Source: Apis mellifera
Lineage: Eukaryota; Arthropoda; Insecta; Hymenoptera; Apidae
DNA length: 64,000 nt
Assembly: GCF_003254395.2 (NCBI RefSeq)
Contig: NC_037646.1
Location: 3,428,942 to 3,492,941, forward strand
Reading direction: 5' to 3'
Positions 1-13,200 of the stretch are shown here, piece after piece. The stretch's first letter is position 1; every line of letters starts with the position of its first letter. The translations under genes and the position numbers were made by a program. The notes below the pieces were generated by a model. It was given only the letters and a program-made list of their open reading frames with translations. It did no database searches and had not been told where the DNA came from.

Positions 1-345
1 GAAACAGAACTTAATATAAATACTTTCCAGATAAACACTTACTTCTAAGTTACATAGAATATAAAGGAATATCAACAAAAGTGACATATTGTAGAATAAT
101 TGATTTCAAAGTGGAATATTTAAAACTTTCTTTGATCTTCAGATAACTCATAACGTATCTTCTTCATCATGAACTACATAAATTTCAATCACATCATTTT
201 TCACTTCATCAAACAGATGAAAATCACATTCCAATGGTTTAGTGTTACAAGCTGGACACTCCCATAGTTTACATTGAAATTTATGCAACAACTTTTGTGT
301 CACAGCTGTGGAATGTGGTCAATCTTTCTTCGTGGCATTCATTGT
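1..345 (-). pseudogene. Decayed mariner transposase C-terminal fragment
   Basis: On the minus strand a long readable frame runs from about 325 down to 160. It begins with a PHS block and contains VTQKLL, then WECPACNTKPLECDFHLF. This matches the mariner catalytic region, whose usual form is HDNARPH ... PPYSPDLAPCDFHLF. After correcting one inserted base near 320-325, exactly 34 residues separate the position of the second catalytic residue (codon at 329-331, now GAA for Glu) from the Asp of CDFHLF (codon at 223-225). That is the DD34D signature. After HLF the frame jumps to DEVKNDVIE, suggesting loss of the segment that normally lies between them. Near the window edge, RSKCLSGKYLY resembles the terminal RWDKC...GDYVE block. 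In-frame stops, a frameshift and a mutated catalytic residue make it non-functional. It resembles a different mariner lineage from the copy near 40 kb. The N-terminal half and the inverted repeats were not found, and the end lies outside the window. Confidence 0.65.
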
Positions 346-3300
346 TAATTTCAAACGACTTTCAAACGACTTTACACTTCATATATAATGAACAAATTAA
401 CAGTTAGAAATACTTTTCTCTGATATCACATTAGAGAATATTTTTTTAAAAATAAAACACTTTTTATCACAACGTGATATACCACTCTTAAAGATAGACA
501 TCCATCTCCATGTTACCACGTAGCTAAATGTTCTTTCCAGTCGGTTTCAAAACGAATCTTTCGGTCGTTAAACCGAATACACATACATTTGTTACATGCA
601 TCCTTAACAGCATGCATTGCACGTACTAACTAGCCCTGGTTTAGGCGATTATAGCCATGGCTATTGCGACGATTGGCGAATGGTTTGCGGTATGATTCTA
701 CCTACCAGAATATCCTATTAAATATCATGAGGTATTGAATGCAGTTTGTAATATTTGTACAATGCAATTTCTTTGGAAGACAATACTTGTTTCTGTAACT
801 TTATGGAACTTGCTAAAAGTAGATGGAAAGGAATTGCTATGATAATAATAATTGTAACTTTATTAATTAATTTAATTAAAGTTAAAATACAATGTGATAT
901 ATATTCATATTGTCATAATAATAAAATTTTGATAATTGAGAAAAATCTTTAAATAAATCAATATCAAAATATCGATACAATAAATTTTCTAATCGTACAA
1001 CTTGTATAAATCTCGTCTACAATATGTTTTAAAATAACAATATGAATATGTCTCGATAAAACGCACAGCAATCTCTAAACGAAGAGCGAGGCTGTTACTC
1101 TCGAACGTGGGTGCATGAAAAGTCGGTGCAATAAGGAAATATCCAATAAAGTCGGCCCACACATACCACCGAGATTTTGCAATTCATGCAAATTATAAAT
1201 TTTTACACACGCATCCGTCGACGAGTATCACGACAAAGAGAGAAACAAGGAATTCTCGAAAACGAAGAATTTACGAAGAATGATTTCCAACTAAAAACTT
1301 TTAATCTTTTCTTCAATAATTCCATGTATTCTCTATCTCTGATGAAAGTGATCCTTCGAGAAAGATGTATTTAATTCTACTATCCAACTTATCTCGTTCC
1401 ATCTTTTTAAACGTCTCTGATTACCAGATCCTCTGACGCAGCATATATAACAAGAATTGTTTCGTTTCTTCAAATTTCGTTGTCGAAGAACATTCCGTCA
1501 TCTTGAACGAGGGATAAAAGGGAATTAAGAAAAGAAAAGAGAAAGAAATGGTTAATGAGAAGCATCGACTTGTTCACGTTTTCCATTAACTCGTCTATAG
1601 GTTATCTAATAAATATCTGCCCGTTCGATATTGGTTGAAATTAGCATATTAACTAGCGCCACCTTAATTTATCGCCGCTTAAGTGCATTTTGATTTATCA
1701 CGAACTACAATCATTTTAATAGCATCGTTTTAACTTTACCATCAAGTAGATCCTCAAGTAGATATAATTTATTTCTAAGAAAATAATTATTTTTATAATA
1801 AATTGTATACATTTTTTTTATATTCTACATATTTCCAAATCCGTATATTAATTAATTTTCTCAATTATCCAATTCCATGCTCACGTTCGAATTCAAATTT
1901 TCCTCGATCAAAGTTCAAGTATGATGAAACGATTTGTAACATTTCGAATTATTTTTATCGGCCAGTACAAGGCCAATAACCAGATTCTTCACAAATCCTG
2001 ACTTAATCACACGTAACTTATTCATCACAAGAGCGTTTCAATCGGCTTAAGCTCGCTCGAAATTAATCGTCCACCCAAGGAAGGGGGGGCCACGCCGCTT
2101 AACAGAAACGCCCGTTTCAGCCACGACGCGAAGCGTAACCTTCGAGCGACAACAAGAGAATGCAGAGAGCGCCACAAGCTCGTTACAAGCCGAAACTATT
2201 ACGCGATGGCGCTGTTGCCCGACACCGATGATCTCTGAAACGGTGACGCGAATCTCATTGAACCGCTTATTGTCCTCGATCACACAAATTCCCATCGCCT
2301 CTAATTTAAGCCGGATAGACGCGAGATTTTCAAGTGGCCAACAAGTGATCCATGACTCGATTCGACTTGACGAGTGTGAACGATATATCTATATATATAT
2401 ATATAAAGAAGGAACGGCGAAGCTTTCGAACAGGTTGCACGGACAAGATCCCACTTGACGTTTCCACGAGACGAACCGGTAGTGTTGCGCGAACTGGAGA
2501 TTTATAGCGTCCGTTTCACTACATTTTAATGCGGCTTATTCGAGAATTGGATCACGTTCGCCGGCAATCATTTACGATATTATTTTAAACGATAATATCG
2601 GTCGGTCTAGGCGAATTCGTTTTTATCAACCGCGTTCGAGCCAGCGTTCTATCCACGGATCGCCTATCGAGGGGGCATGTAATTACGGAATCGGAAACGT
2701 AAGAAGAAGAAGAAGGGGCTCTTCTGTGTTTATTATGGCCACGAGCTTCTCTTTGATCCCGATCCTTTGATATGATAAAGTAATGTCGTATGTTCGCCGG
2801 AGAATTGGCGCGAGAAGTACGCTCGTGACTAGAATAGCTATTTTGCTCGCACGGATTATGCAGCGTTGGGAAGTCGGCGGATACGAATCGCGCTGGAGAA
2901 ATAGATTAGCTCGTTGTTGCATGAATTTTGAAATTTATCTCCCGCCGCCGTTACAGGAGTAAGCGATCCTAGATTCTCCCTCTTTTAGACGATTGCCTGT
3001 TGTTAAATTATTTTATTCATTATGTGAATATATCTTAATAAATTTTTTAAAATTATTATTAATTACTTTTGATATGTGCATTGTGACGATATGAATTCGA
3101 TGATATTTACATATTTGAAAGATTATCAGTTTAGCTTATTATTTGAATATTCAAATATTATAAAATATCGAATAAGTAAGAATAATCTTTAATTTCGAGA
3201 AAAATTGGTTGAAGTGATTATTTTGGAGGAAATGCAAAATGTAACAGAGACATAATTGAAATAATTGGAACAGTAGTTGGAGTGAAAGTATCGAGGGCAC

Positions 3301-5204
3301 TTGTGAATAAATATGCACAACAAATAATTAGAACTCTATCCTACTTGATTATAAAATAGCAAAGTAAGGTTGCAATATTGAAAATATGGGATCTCAGCAA
3401 AAATAATGCAACTGCATATCCTTTATCCATGAATCATCATCACGACGAAGAATTATGAATGAAAATAAAAAAAAAAATGTATAAATAATACAAGCAAATA
3501 TGTGAAAATATTATTGTTAATAAAGGATGATTAATTGAAAATTAAATTAAATAAATGTTATTTTTTAAGGAAAGAATTGTGATTGAAAATAAAAAAAAAA
3601 TGTAGGATAAATGTTCTTAGAACATTTTATGAAAATCAGAGTGAAAATAGGATCAAAAAATTTTCTCACCTGGAATGTTCCACGCGTGGAAAGATCGTGG
3701 AGAATCTTGCAGTTTGAATTTTTAAGTCGTAACGAAACACTTTCAGCAGACACGTACGTTTTCAGAAATTGGAACGTACTTCCAATGGAAGCAAAAACTA
3801 GAGGAAAGACGTTCTGAGAATATCAATTGCAAGAATGTGGTTTCATTTCAAGATCTAATAATAAAACTTAACAATTGAATTGGCCAGTTTTATCATATTC
3901 GAATTTATATTGAATATAAAGTTTGTAAAATTTAGCAGCTATGATAATTTAAATCGTAATGGAATAATAATTTTAGTGAGAAACGTGTAAGATATTTAAT
4001 AAGTGGATAAATATTATAAGGATATTAAAAAATTAAAAAGATGATACATTGTAAATTATTTTATGCATTTATTACTTATTAATTTAATTCGAAACAACAG
4101 TGATAATTTTCGTAAAAAAATTCAAAAAATTGTAGACAAGTAGAAAAAGATCGTTGATTATGAATAATGAAAAAAAATTATGAAGAATATTACAAAGAGA
4201 TTGTTAACAATAATGGAGAATATTATAACAAAATCAATACGAATTTTACAACGATAAAAATAAAAAAGAAAAGGGAAAAATTACTTCTGACACGATATTT
4301 GAAATTATTAATACACAATCTCTTTCGAAACATGCAGAAATTACAATCCCCGCGCGTCACGAATACGCTACGTTAAAAACTGTAATTAAAGAAATGGCGA
4401 GTCGTTTATCACACTTCTCGTGTATTATCGCGCAATTATTTATTCCGAACTCTATTGAAGCAAAATGTGGAAGAAACTAACGGCAACGAAAGTAAATTTC
4501 AAATCCAAGTGTATAACACTTCGAAGTTTGTAACATGAGACGTTATCCAGTTACCAACGATCAAGAGAGAGTAAACTGGGGAAATAAAAAGATTATTTGA
4601 TAAATAATCGTATCGTCCATTTCATCAATATCAATTTTTTTTGTAATTATAATAAATTCATCCCATGTTTCATTCATTTTTGTAACATTTCGAATGAATT
4701 ATCATTCAGGATTCCAACTTTGAAAAGAAATTGAAAAAAAACTTTCTGATAAATCATTATCTTTATTCTTCTACTTCACACGAATATTATTATTTTTCGA
4801 ATCGAAACGAATTTTGCACGAAACGCGAGTGCATAATGAGGGTGATCGAACATCTTCAAAATATCATAAAAAAAAAAAAAAAAAAAAAAAAGAAAAACTT
4901 CGCTCGTATAAACGCTATTTCTATCAAACTATCTATTCCTTCAGGAAGCCATAAACCATCTTCAATTACATTGCCAATCAACAACAAGCCGTTCACACCA
5001 TCGCATTCTTCAATTAACATCTACACGAATCGAGATTCGAAACACACGCGTCTGAAAAAAAAAAAAAAGAAAATCATACTATCCTTACTAGCCTTTGGGC
5101 GTGGAAATATCAACGGAGAGGAAGTTAGCCCGCTCGTTAAGAAAAAATAATTGAAATACGTTTCCCACCTCCAGGAACCACGACGAACCTATCCATTTAC
5201 CGTC
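346..5204. other. AT-rich non-coding stretch
   Basis: No gene is recognised here. The stretch is AT-rich with a moderately GC-rich patch around 2040-2270 and 2460-2980. It has a 14-bp perfect palindrome (ATAGCCATGGCTAT) near 650, a short TA run near 2390-2405 and a 24-base poly-A run at 4868-4891. Open frames at 4167-4376 and 4731-5150 are lysine/asparagine-rich products of A-runs and are not credible genes. A minus-strand donor-like CAG/GTGAGA occurs near 3666, without a convincing acceptor upstream. Confidence 0.6.
4868..4891. repeat. Poly-A run
   Basis: This is an almost uninterrupted A homopolymer followed by AGAAAAA. No retroposon body or target duplication is evident beside it. Confidence 0.9.
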
Positions 5205-5910
5205 CAAAGACCTTAAAAACCGCGGACAAGGAGGGGGGGGCGGGGGCAGGGGCAAGGCCAGGAACCCAAAAGGTTCATCATTCCGCGGAACCGCGGAAGC
5301 GCAGAGCCGGTGAACGTACTTGAAATCACACCGAGCCGTCCGAATCGCGGGGGCCTTCCGTCCTCCCCCACCACTCTCTCTCTCTCCCTCCCCTCTTCTT
5401 CTAGCGCGAGCACATCCACCGTCCCCTCCCCCTTCTCCTTTGCACAGAAACGTCCCGTCGCACTAATAATTCGTGAGTACGTTGCGGTGATGTTGAGCAT
5501 TCCACCTGCCAACAGCAACCGGGCACATCCCCCCACCTGGTGGATACCTGGCAGGAAAAGTGGCCGCACGCCTTGCAATCCCAGCATTTCTGTGTTGGTT
5601 GTGGCCGTGAACGGGGCTCAAGTCCAAGGGCACGTGAGGGAGAGAGAGAGAGTGAGAGAGACTGGGAGAGAGAGGAAGAGAGGGAGAGAAAGAGAGAGAG
5701 AGGGAGAGAGAAAACATCGAGAGTGCCTACGACAGTCTATCTCGCGTGCGAGATCAACCAACCGTCCGTTTGGTTCGCCGTCGAACTCACCCTGTGAGTG
5801 TTCCGTCAACCGTCTTCCGACCGGGCCCTGCAAACGAAGCGCTCAGTCCGCTATTGGAGGCGCGCAGAGAGGGCTGGCAGCACATCTACATCCGCCACTA
5901 GGTACGTAGT
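5205..5910. promoter_or_regulatory. GC-rich island, possible promoter and untranslated first exon
   Basis: A sharp GC-rich island stands against AT-rich flanks. It holds a poly-G/C patch at 5229-5250, pyrimidine-rich DNA at 5370-5440, then a long GA-rich tract (5637-5711). On the plus strand TCAGTC, an arthropod initiator-like hexamer, lies at 5843-5848. It is followed by a CCAAT-like ATTGG and, 54 bases on, a good splice donor, CTAG/GTACGTAGT, with the intron starting at 5902. GA tract, initiator and donor together suggest a non-coding first exon of about 57 bases at 5845-5901. This is inference: core-promoter motifs are short and common, and a minus-strand donor-like GG/GTGAGT is also present near 5775. 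The 199-codon open frame across the island starts at GTG and is dominated by the GA repeat, so it is not called as a gene. Confidence 0.35.
5637..5711. repeat. Interrupted GA microsatellite
   Basis: GAGAGA runs are interrupted by T, C and AA. In insects such tracts can bind GAGA-type factors when near promoters, and this one lies about 130 bases before the initiator-like TCAGTC. Confidence 0.9.
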
Positions 5911-8900
5911 AAGCTTCTTCTTCACTTCGAAACAACCTTCCGTTTAAATTGTGACAAGTTGTCACGCAACCCAATTTTAATTTAGTCGAGGGTGATGATT
6001 GGAGGGAGATTTATCCTCGTAGATCTTTGCCACGAGGCGAGTGGATAGAACATTGTCGAGTCAGTTAGTTAGAAGGGGAGGGAGAAAAATCGGATCCTTT
6101 CGAGTGGACTCTCTTTTTTCCTTCTTCTTCAATTAAAAAAAATTCGTGCCTGCCTCGAATTTTTCCATTTCGCGTTTTCACGTCTCGCCGAACGGTGGAC
6201 GAGACTGTCTGTATTCTCAATATAAAATCGATAAGACCCATCCGCGACGGTTATACCTATCCACTCTACCCGCTATCCACCGGGATAGCGGGAAAACAAT
6301 TTTCCACCTCGATGATTCCGCCCACTCGAGAGAATTTTCGGCATTTCTGCCCTCCAACGCTGGATTGCGAATAATTGATCGCTAACGGAAAGTGCGTCAT
6401 ATATATATACATATACACGATAGAGAGACAATGGCCAATAATCCGACAGATCTATTCTTCCGCTTTTTCTGATCGTCAAAAAAAAAAGAAACAGTCATTA
6501 GAAGTATCGTTGCGCGATACAACGAGGAGGAAAGACTTTTGTCTGAGTGTAGGCCAAGATTAGAGAAAAAAGGAAAAGTGCAGAAGCAGTTTGTTAGGAG
6601 ACGTCGGTGATTCGTTTCCACGTGAAAGGGTGTCCGCTACGATTGTTTTTCCTCAATCGTGGCTCGCCTCCATCATTTTGACGGATCACTCTTCATTCTC
6701 TCTTCGTCCTCTGAGCTACGAATATTTCTCTGGAAAGGAAGGAGAGAAGAGGAAGGGTTGTTGCGGTCGAGAACAAGAGATAGACTTCGATAGATGGTTT
6801 TATACGTATATATCCACTGTGTGTGATATTCAATTCTTGGTTGCGCCAAGGTATTTGCAAGAAAATCGGTTCCTGTAATTACCTTAATGAATGGTAACAA
6901 AGGCAAAGTGGCTTTATATACACCGAGCGGCGATATTATGCTCTCTCTCTCTCTCTCTCTCTTTCTCATCGGTAGTCGGTCTTTCTCCCTTCTTGCTCCT
7001 TTTTGGTCTATACTGCAAACCTCCTCCTCCTCCTTCTACCAGCCAACTAAGACCGTTTCCTTCCCCATTACATTGTGGCGAACTGTTCGACTAACTTTGA
7101 AATAATTAGTCCGGATAATGAAGTTCAGCTGCACAATGGCCTTAGCTGCGCAGGGTAATGAGATTCATCCTCAACCCACACCCCTGCAACCCTCGTTCTC
7201 CTGTGATATTGATTACTTAAAGCCCTTCAATGGTTTTACAAGAGACTTAAGGGATAGGGGAGGGAGAAGGGAGGCAGGCGTATCAATCTTATCATCCTTG
7301 AGCGGAGGGCAGCGTCATTTTCGCGCCTCGTGTGCGTGACGTTAATTCTATCGTTAATTAAATATGCAAGAAAGAAGGGATCGCGTTGAATCGGGCGCGT
7401 TGCATCTTCATCCCGACAAAGCCATCTTTCGAGAGTAATTATCTGGATTCACGGTACTCGATCGATGATAAAATCGGCGATTAAACACGATTATTTTTTT
7501 TTGACTCGAGGTATTCAGCTATTATATGCTTCTTTATATGAAAAAGAAAGAATATAGTGAATAATTTAGTTATTTTTTTTTTAGCGTCTCGAGTTTATCT
7601 TCTATTCTATTTTTGATAAAAATAATTCTGTGTATCAGAATTAGAGAGAAGGACCAAGGGAAAGAAATTTAAGATACATTTTCCCTTGGTATCGTGCAGT
7701 TAATTGAGCGAGGGAGAAACCAAGCAAACGTTGTACATACACACCATTTCTCAGATAACTTATCGATAATGTTCATCGTTATCGAACGCTGCTCCTCCTC
7801 CACCTCCACCTCCTCCGTCTCCCAAGTGGCGAGCAACAATTCTTGCGATTCGCAAACGAGGCTATCGTAAACCATAAGGAAGAAATTCCTCCCGTTTCTT
7901 GGGTTGCGAAACGATTAAGCGATAAAACAAGCGGCCTTTATCGTTCGCCAAAATCCGAGAAATCCTTCTGCATCCTAGGCAACGCTGGCTCTTAACGCTC
8001 TGATTCCATCGTTAATCACACGAAGATACGGAAAAGTGTTTCTTGTTTGTCGTCGAGAGATAAAATATTTACAGATCGTTCACCGTTATATATATATATC
8101 GTTAGAAAGATATCCAACATTTTATAATGTAATTTCGCATAATCACGAAGCTTGTTGAACAGCTTGCTCCAATTATTCGAAGCGGATATGATATTAATGA
8201 GAATTGAGGAATCGTTGGATATAGTTTAGAAAATTTACAAATATATTTCTATGTTGAAATAATTTTGTGATATTGAATACAATCGTATCTTCTACTTTCA
8301 ATAACCAGGAAATATCGTCTCATTGTTGATAAAGCGAAATCTTATCGTAAATCGAGGATGTCCTTCTATTACCAGCTGCCCGAGTTAGTATTATTAAGCG
8401 CAGGGAAATTTAATGGAATTCAACTTTAACGAAGAGAAAGAGATCGCCTCGGCCCGGAAACCGTTCCAATTCCACGGCTAATCGAGCGAGGAAGGAAGAA
8501 TCGACGAGGCAGGCCGCCGTGTATATCTTGTGGCTTATCGTCTCGGGCTATCGATAAAGTTTATCATTAAACACGAGTTCGCCGAAACGGTTAACAATCC
8601 GTTACAAGTTTATTTGAGACGATGCTCGAATAAAATTCTCTCCTTTCATCTTCCTCTTCTCGGTCAGACCATATTAATAATAAATTTGCGATAAAGGCAA
8701 ATCTTTTCTGAAATTTTGATATTGAACTTTGAAAAAGAAACAGGCCAACTCGATCGTGAATTCAAGAGTAGATAGAGTTTATAGAGAAATGGTGAAATCA
8801 ATCTTGACTTTGGATGCTTTGATCTTGCAACAAAATATATGATCATTCAAAGAGTGATTGAAGAGGATAGGATAATTTCGGTTAATTTGTTTGGGGATAT

Positions 8901-9621
8901 TTTTAATTTAAATTCAATCTCAAGATATGTTTATTTCTTTTGGGAATAAATTCTGAAATCTTATATTTGAGAGATTAATTTTTCTTATGCATTCATATAT
9001 TTCATGATGTATTTAGCTGTTAACTGAATTAGAAAAAAATTTGTTTATTCAGAATTGGCTCTTCTTTCTGTTTTATTATTGTTTTATTAAAGTAAACCTG
9101 ATTTATGTGTAATTTATCATTATTGTTACAATAATCTTTCAATTACACTTGATTAGTTTACAGAATGACATTTACTTAATACTTAATAACTTGCAATAAA
9201 TTTTATCATCTGTTTCAGTATATTAATATTAATTACAGATATTCATTTCTCAAATTAAAATACAATTAAATTTTCCAGGAGTCAACAAAAATTTTTTACT
9301 TTTCGAAATTTCGTTCAATTCTGACTTGATTAATCGCTCGACCATGCGAAATTTTCCTTTCAAAATTATTCGATGGGAGAACAGGGCAATAGAATATATT
9401 GAAATAAATTTCCGCGATAAATAGAGATGCACACGTAAGGGAGGCTTTTAATTTGGAAATTGCAAGTTTTACTTTGAAACGGACGCCTAACGAGGACTGC
9501 TATCGACACGTTCCATCTGTGTAAAATTATTCTCCCCGCACAAAGTAACCGACTTTTGAAATAATTGTAGTAATCCCTGTTACGCACGATTTAAAATAAC
9601 ATGTTTACGAAGCAAAATGTT
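5911..9621. other. Mixed-composition non-coding stretch
   Basis: No gene is recognised. The stretch alternates between moderately GC-rich (6140-6350, 7120-7340, 8400-8600) and AT-rich DNA. It holds a CT microsatellite at 6941-6962, short TA runs near 6400 and 8090, and poly-T runs. The open frames at 6591-6969 on both strands overlap the CT repeat and have no recognisable motif. Confidence 0.6.
6941..6962. repeat. CT microsatellite
   Basis: This is an uninterrupted CT dinucleotide run of about ten units. Confidence 0.9.
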
Positions 9622-10263
9622 ATCCCATTAGTGATACAACATTATATATATTCTTGCAATTTTTATAATTTTAGAAATACCATTTTGACACTTGTTTGAT
9701 TTCGTTTAAAGAATAGGAAATAAATGACAAGTAAATCTATATTATCGATCGAGCGTAGACGTCTTAATAAAAAAAATCTCGAGTACGAATGATGGATACT
9801 TTGAACTGTTTGAATTGTTAAGGTTCCCATTAATGGTACAATATTACATTATTCTTGCAATTTTTATAATTTTCGGAATACTACTTTGACACTTGTTTAA
9901 TCTCGTTTAAATAAATCGGAAATAAATGACAAGTAAATCTATATTATCGATCGAGCGCAGACGTCTTAATAAAGAAACGAAATCTCGAGTACGAATGATG
10001 GATACTTTGAACATTGTTAACATTGTTTTCCGTTAGTGGTACAACATTGTATTATTCTTACAATTTTTATAATTTTCGGAATACCACTTTGACACTTTTT
10101 TAATCTCGTTTAAAGAATCGTTTCGAATATTCTCCGATTTAGAATCGGCAATAAGCGGCAAGTAAATCTATATTATCGATCGAGCGCAGACGTCTTAATA
10201 AAGAGCGAGTGAAACGAAATCTCGAGTACGAATGATGGATACTTTGAACATTGTTAAGGTAAT
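9622..10263. repeat. Three-copy tandem array, about 202-bp unit
   Basis: Three head-to-tail copies begin at 9622, 9824 and 10026 (period 202). Each holds CAATTTTTATAATTTT, then TTTGACACTT, then TATTATCGATCGAGCG, GACGTCTTAATA and TACGAATGATGGATACT. GACGTCTT recurs at 9758, 9960 and 10189. The third copy is longer because of an insert around 10110-10160. Differences between copies are small substitutions and short indels. No open frame is shared by all three. The conserved core is notably rich in short palindromes (ATCGAT, CGATCG, GACGTC). Confidence 0.93.
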
Positions 10264-13200
10264 CCGTCAGTAAACTTTTGCCGCTCGCAGGAGGAACGTT
10301 GAGAAACTTAGCAGTGACATAATCTGCAATCATGTTGCAGGGATCCTCTTTCGGCACTGTTGAGTAATTGAACTAGTTTCCGGAGATAAGGCATTTGCCT
10401 GGAGAGAGAGCTAGTCGAGTTGCTGCTCGGCAAGGATAATGAAACGCTAAAGATATTTTTCACAAAAGTTATGGGGGAGGGGAAGGGACGTTTACCTGGA
10501 GGAGCTACCGTGTTGGATGTCCTCCAACAGATTTCGAGACGCAAATCATTCTCCGTCCACAATAAAATGTATAATTTGAAATTCTGTATCGTTGTTGGAC
10601 AGCAATGAGGAATTATTTATTTTTGACGAGAAGTTAAGATAATATTAAAATCTAGATTAAAATCTACTGTAATTTATTTGTAAATTGACAGGATTATTTT
10701 TCTTAAAAGAATTCTTTGAAATTTATATGATATATCTCGTATTTAATCGAAATTGAAGTTCAATTTTTACAAGGTATCCAGTTATATTCAAGCTATATAT
10801 ATGTACATAACATGTTACATTTCCTGTGATTACGAATTTTTATAAAGAAGATGTAATATAAACAGTAGGGACAAGTTAATTTTAAACAAAACAGGATGAA
10901 ATAAATTATCAAAGAGAGGTATTCGCACGCTATAAAACAGATTATTGTAATGAGATTATCATAAATTTTCAGGATTACAGGATAAAAGAACGAAATTTCT
11001 AATTGCTCCTGTGTAAAGTAACACCGAATATTATCACCTTTAATCTCGATTAAATTTCCTTTTCTTTTTCTTTTTTCTTTTTTTAAATAATCTCTCATCT
11101 TCTACGACTGCCAATAACGCATTAAAACCTACGTTAAAACTTTTTCACCCCTGTTAAGCGCGGTCTCGAAACCACATTTACGCTACGCACTACAGTGTAT
11201 ATATATATATACCCATCGGTATGAGACCGACCGTCGTCATAAAATGCCTTCTCTTTTTATCTTTCTTCGATCTCGAGGCGAACGACGTTAAAATGCTTAT
11301 CGCATTTCACGCAACATTCCACACTTTAATGTTGACACGATCATCCGGTTTCTTCGGCCACTGTCATTGATAGTAATTAAACCGATTTTTATCATATATC
11401 GTAATTAAGGTTACGATTCACGGGTAAGGAATTAACGTGTCAATTAAAACTTGAACGATGCTTATGCTTGTCAACCCATGGGGAGGGAATTCGACTTTCA
11501 TGATATATATATATAAATTGCTTAGTAAAGTTACTAAACCGATCGCTTCGACTGCTCGTTTTTTCGACTCGATCGAAATTTACCGGCCAATTAGACGAAT
11601 TGTCGATCGAAAAAGCCTATTTCACCCGGCCAATCGGTTAGTGTTGCCTTTTAATTCAATGCTCGTTGGATTTCACTCGGTTTGTACATTGGCCGTTGAT
11701 TTACATCGGATCCGGAGTTAATTTCAAAGGTGTCCACCCGTGTATCGATCTCGGTTCCGAATTTTGTGACAATTCACAATTATACACGATTCCAATCCGG
11801 GATTTCTCGAAAGTTTAACGTCGTCTTGTTTTCCAACTGGATTATTATTGTCGTAGGGCACGAGTTTACGCGCAAAAGGGGCGATTAAATTCGTCCAACT
11901 CGCCCCTCGAAACGAACAGCTGCCAATTAATCGTTTCATATTCGATACCTAACGATATGTGAATTGCAGTGTTTATATCGTTGATAGAACGGAAAATATT
12001 GGAGAGGCTCTACGGTGGCCAGTGATGGATATCTACGTTAATTAATTTCCTTCGTGTGATCCCTTTGATGAATTAATAACAGTCATCGCAACAAGTTGAG
12101 AAGAAGTGTAAACTTTTTAAATAAGAGGATTTAATTAATATTCGATGTCGCTTCAATCTCGATTTTCGATTTGCTCGACATTTTCAGTAATAAATAAGAA
12201 GGAGAAGATTTATTCTACGATAACTGTGCAATTTATTTCTCCATATTAATAATTATTATTGCATATCCTTTTTTTTTATTATACCAACCGGTTCTCCCAT
12301 TTTTTTCCTTCGAATCTAGATCGGAAAATGGTTAATAACCTTGACTTTAATGCAACAGAAGAAAGAATCTCAGAAAAAAAAACAAAAAGAAAGAAAGAAA
12401 GATTCGATGAACGCGTCGTTTGTCCCCAAATTCGTGATCTTCCGCAAACACAGTTTCCTAGAAAAGATGTTCGATAAAATGTGGAGATATTACTTTACTT
12501 GGAATCGAGCGTCACGAGCCAGCTGAGAGGATTATAACCGCCTTGCTGTTATAACGGTACAACCATATGCGTGCGTACATATATATATACACACACATGT
12601 ACGAAGCTGATTCGAGCTGAAATCGGAATAATACCAGCGCTTGTTCCCCGCGAATTTTCTCCATTCCTCTTCGAACTCGTTTCTGCGGAAGGAAGTGGTC
12701 GTGTTCAGTCGGTTACGGACTACTAAGAGGCCGTAAAATTTCTGCGCAAGAAACCCTTTCATTAAGAAACGCGAGAAACGGATTAACCCGATCGAAGCCA
12801 TTCTTTTTTTTTTTTTTTTTTTTTTTTTGTTCATCAGGAATATCATGCGATGAAACTAGGGAAGGAAGTCGTATTCAAGGAATGTTTTCTTAGGAAATTG
12901 TAAAACGGGAATAAGGGATGTGCATGGTGTATGTTTTGTGTATGTTCGTCTTCTTAAAAATTGTAAAAAAAAACATATGATTCATTAATTTGTTGTAAAA
13001 ATGAGAGACAAACTCTTATACATTTGCGCATAGAACATTCTCGTCTCAACGAAACTGTCAATTAGCATAAAAACGAGTTATTTATTGCGACCAGTTATTA
13101 AAAACTGGTATAAAATCCGCATAAATTGGAAGAAACGGGGGAACACGCTTCTTCGTTTCGTATAATGCTGTTGTACATTGTGGAAAAGGGGGGAAAAAGA

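Noticed and set aside
4731..5150. 139-codon lysine-rich frame
   Set aside because: It is produced by two poly-A runs, with no motif.
5310..5909. 199-codon plus frame, the longest in the window
   Set aside because: It starts at GTG, and its middle is an Arg/Glu run from the GA microsatellite. Long frames also exist on the opposite strand, and no domain is recognisable.
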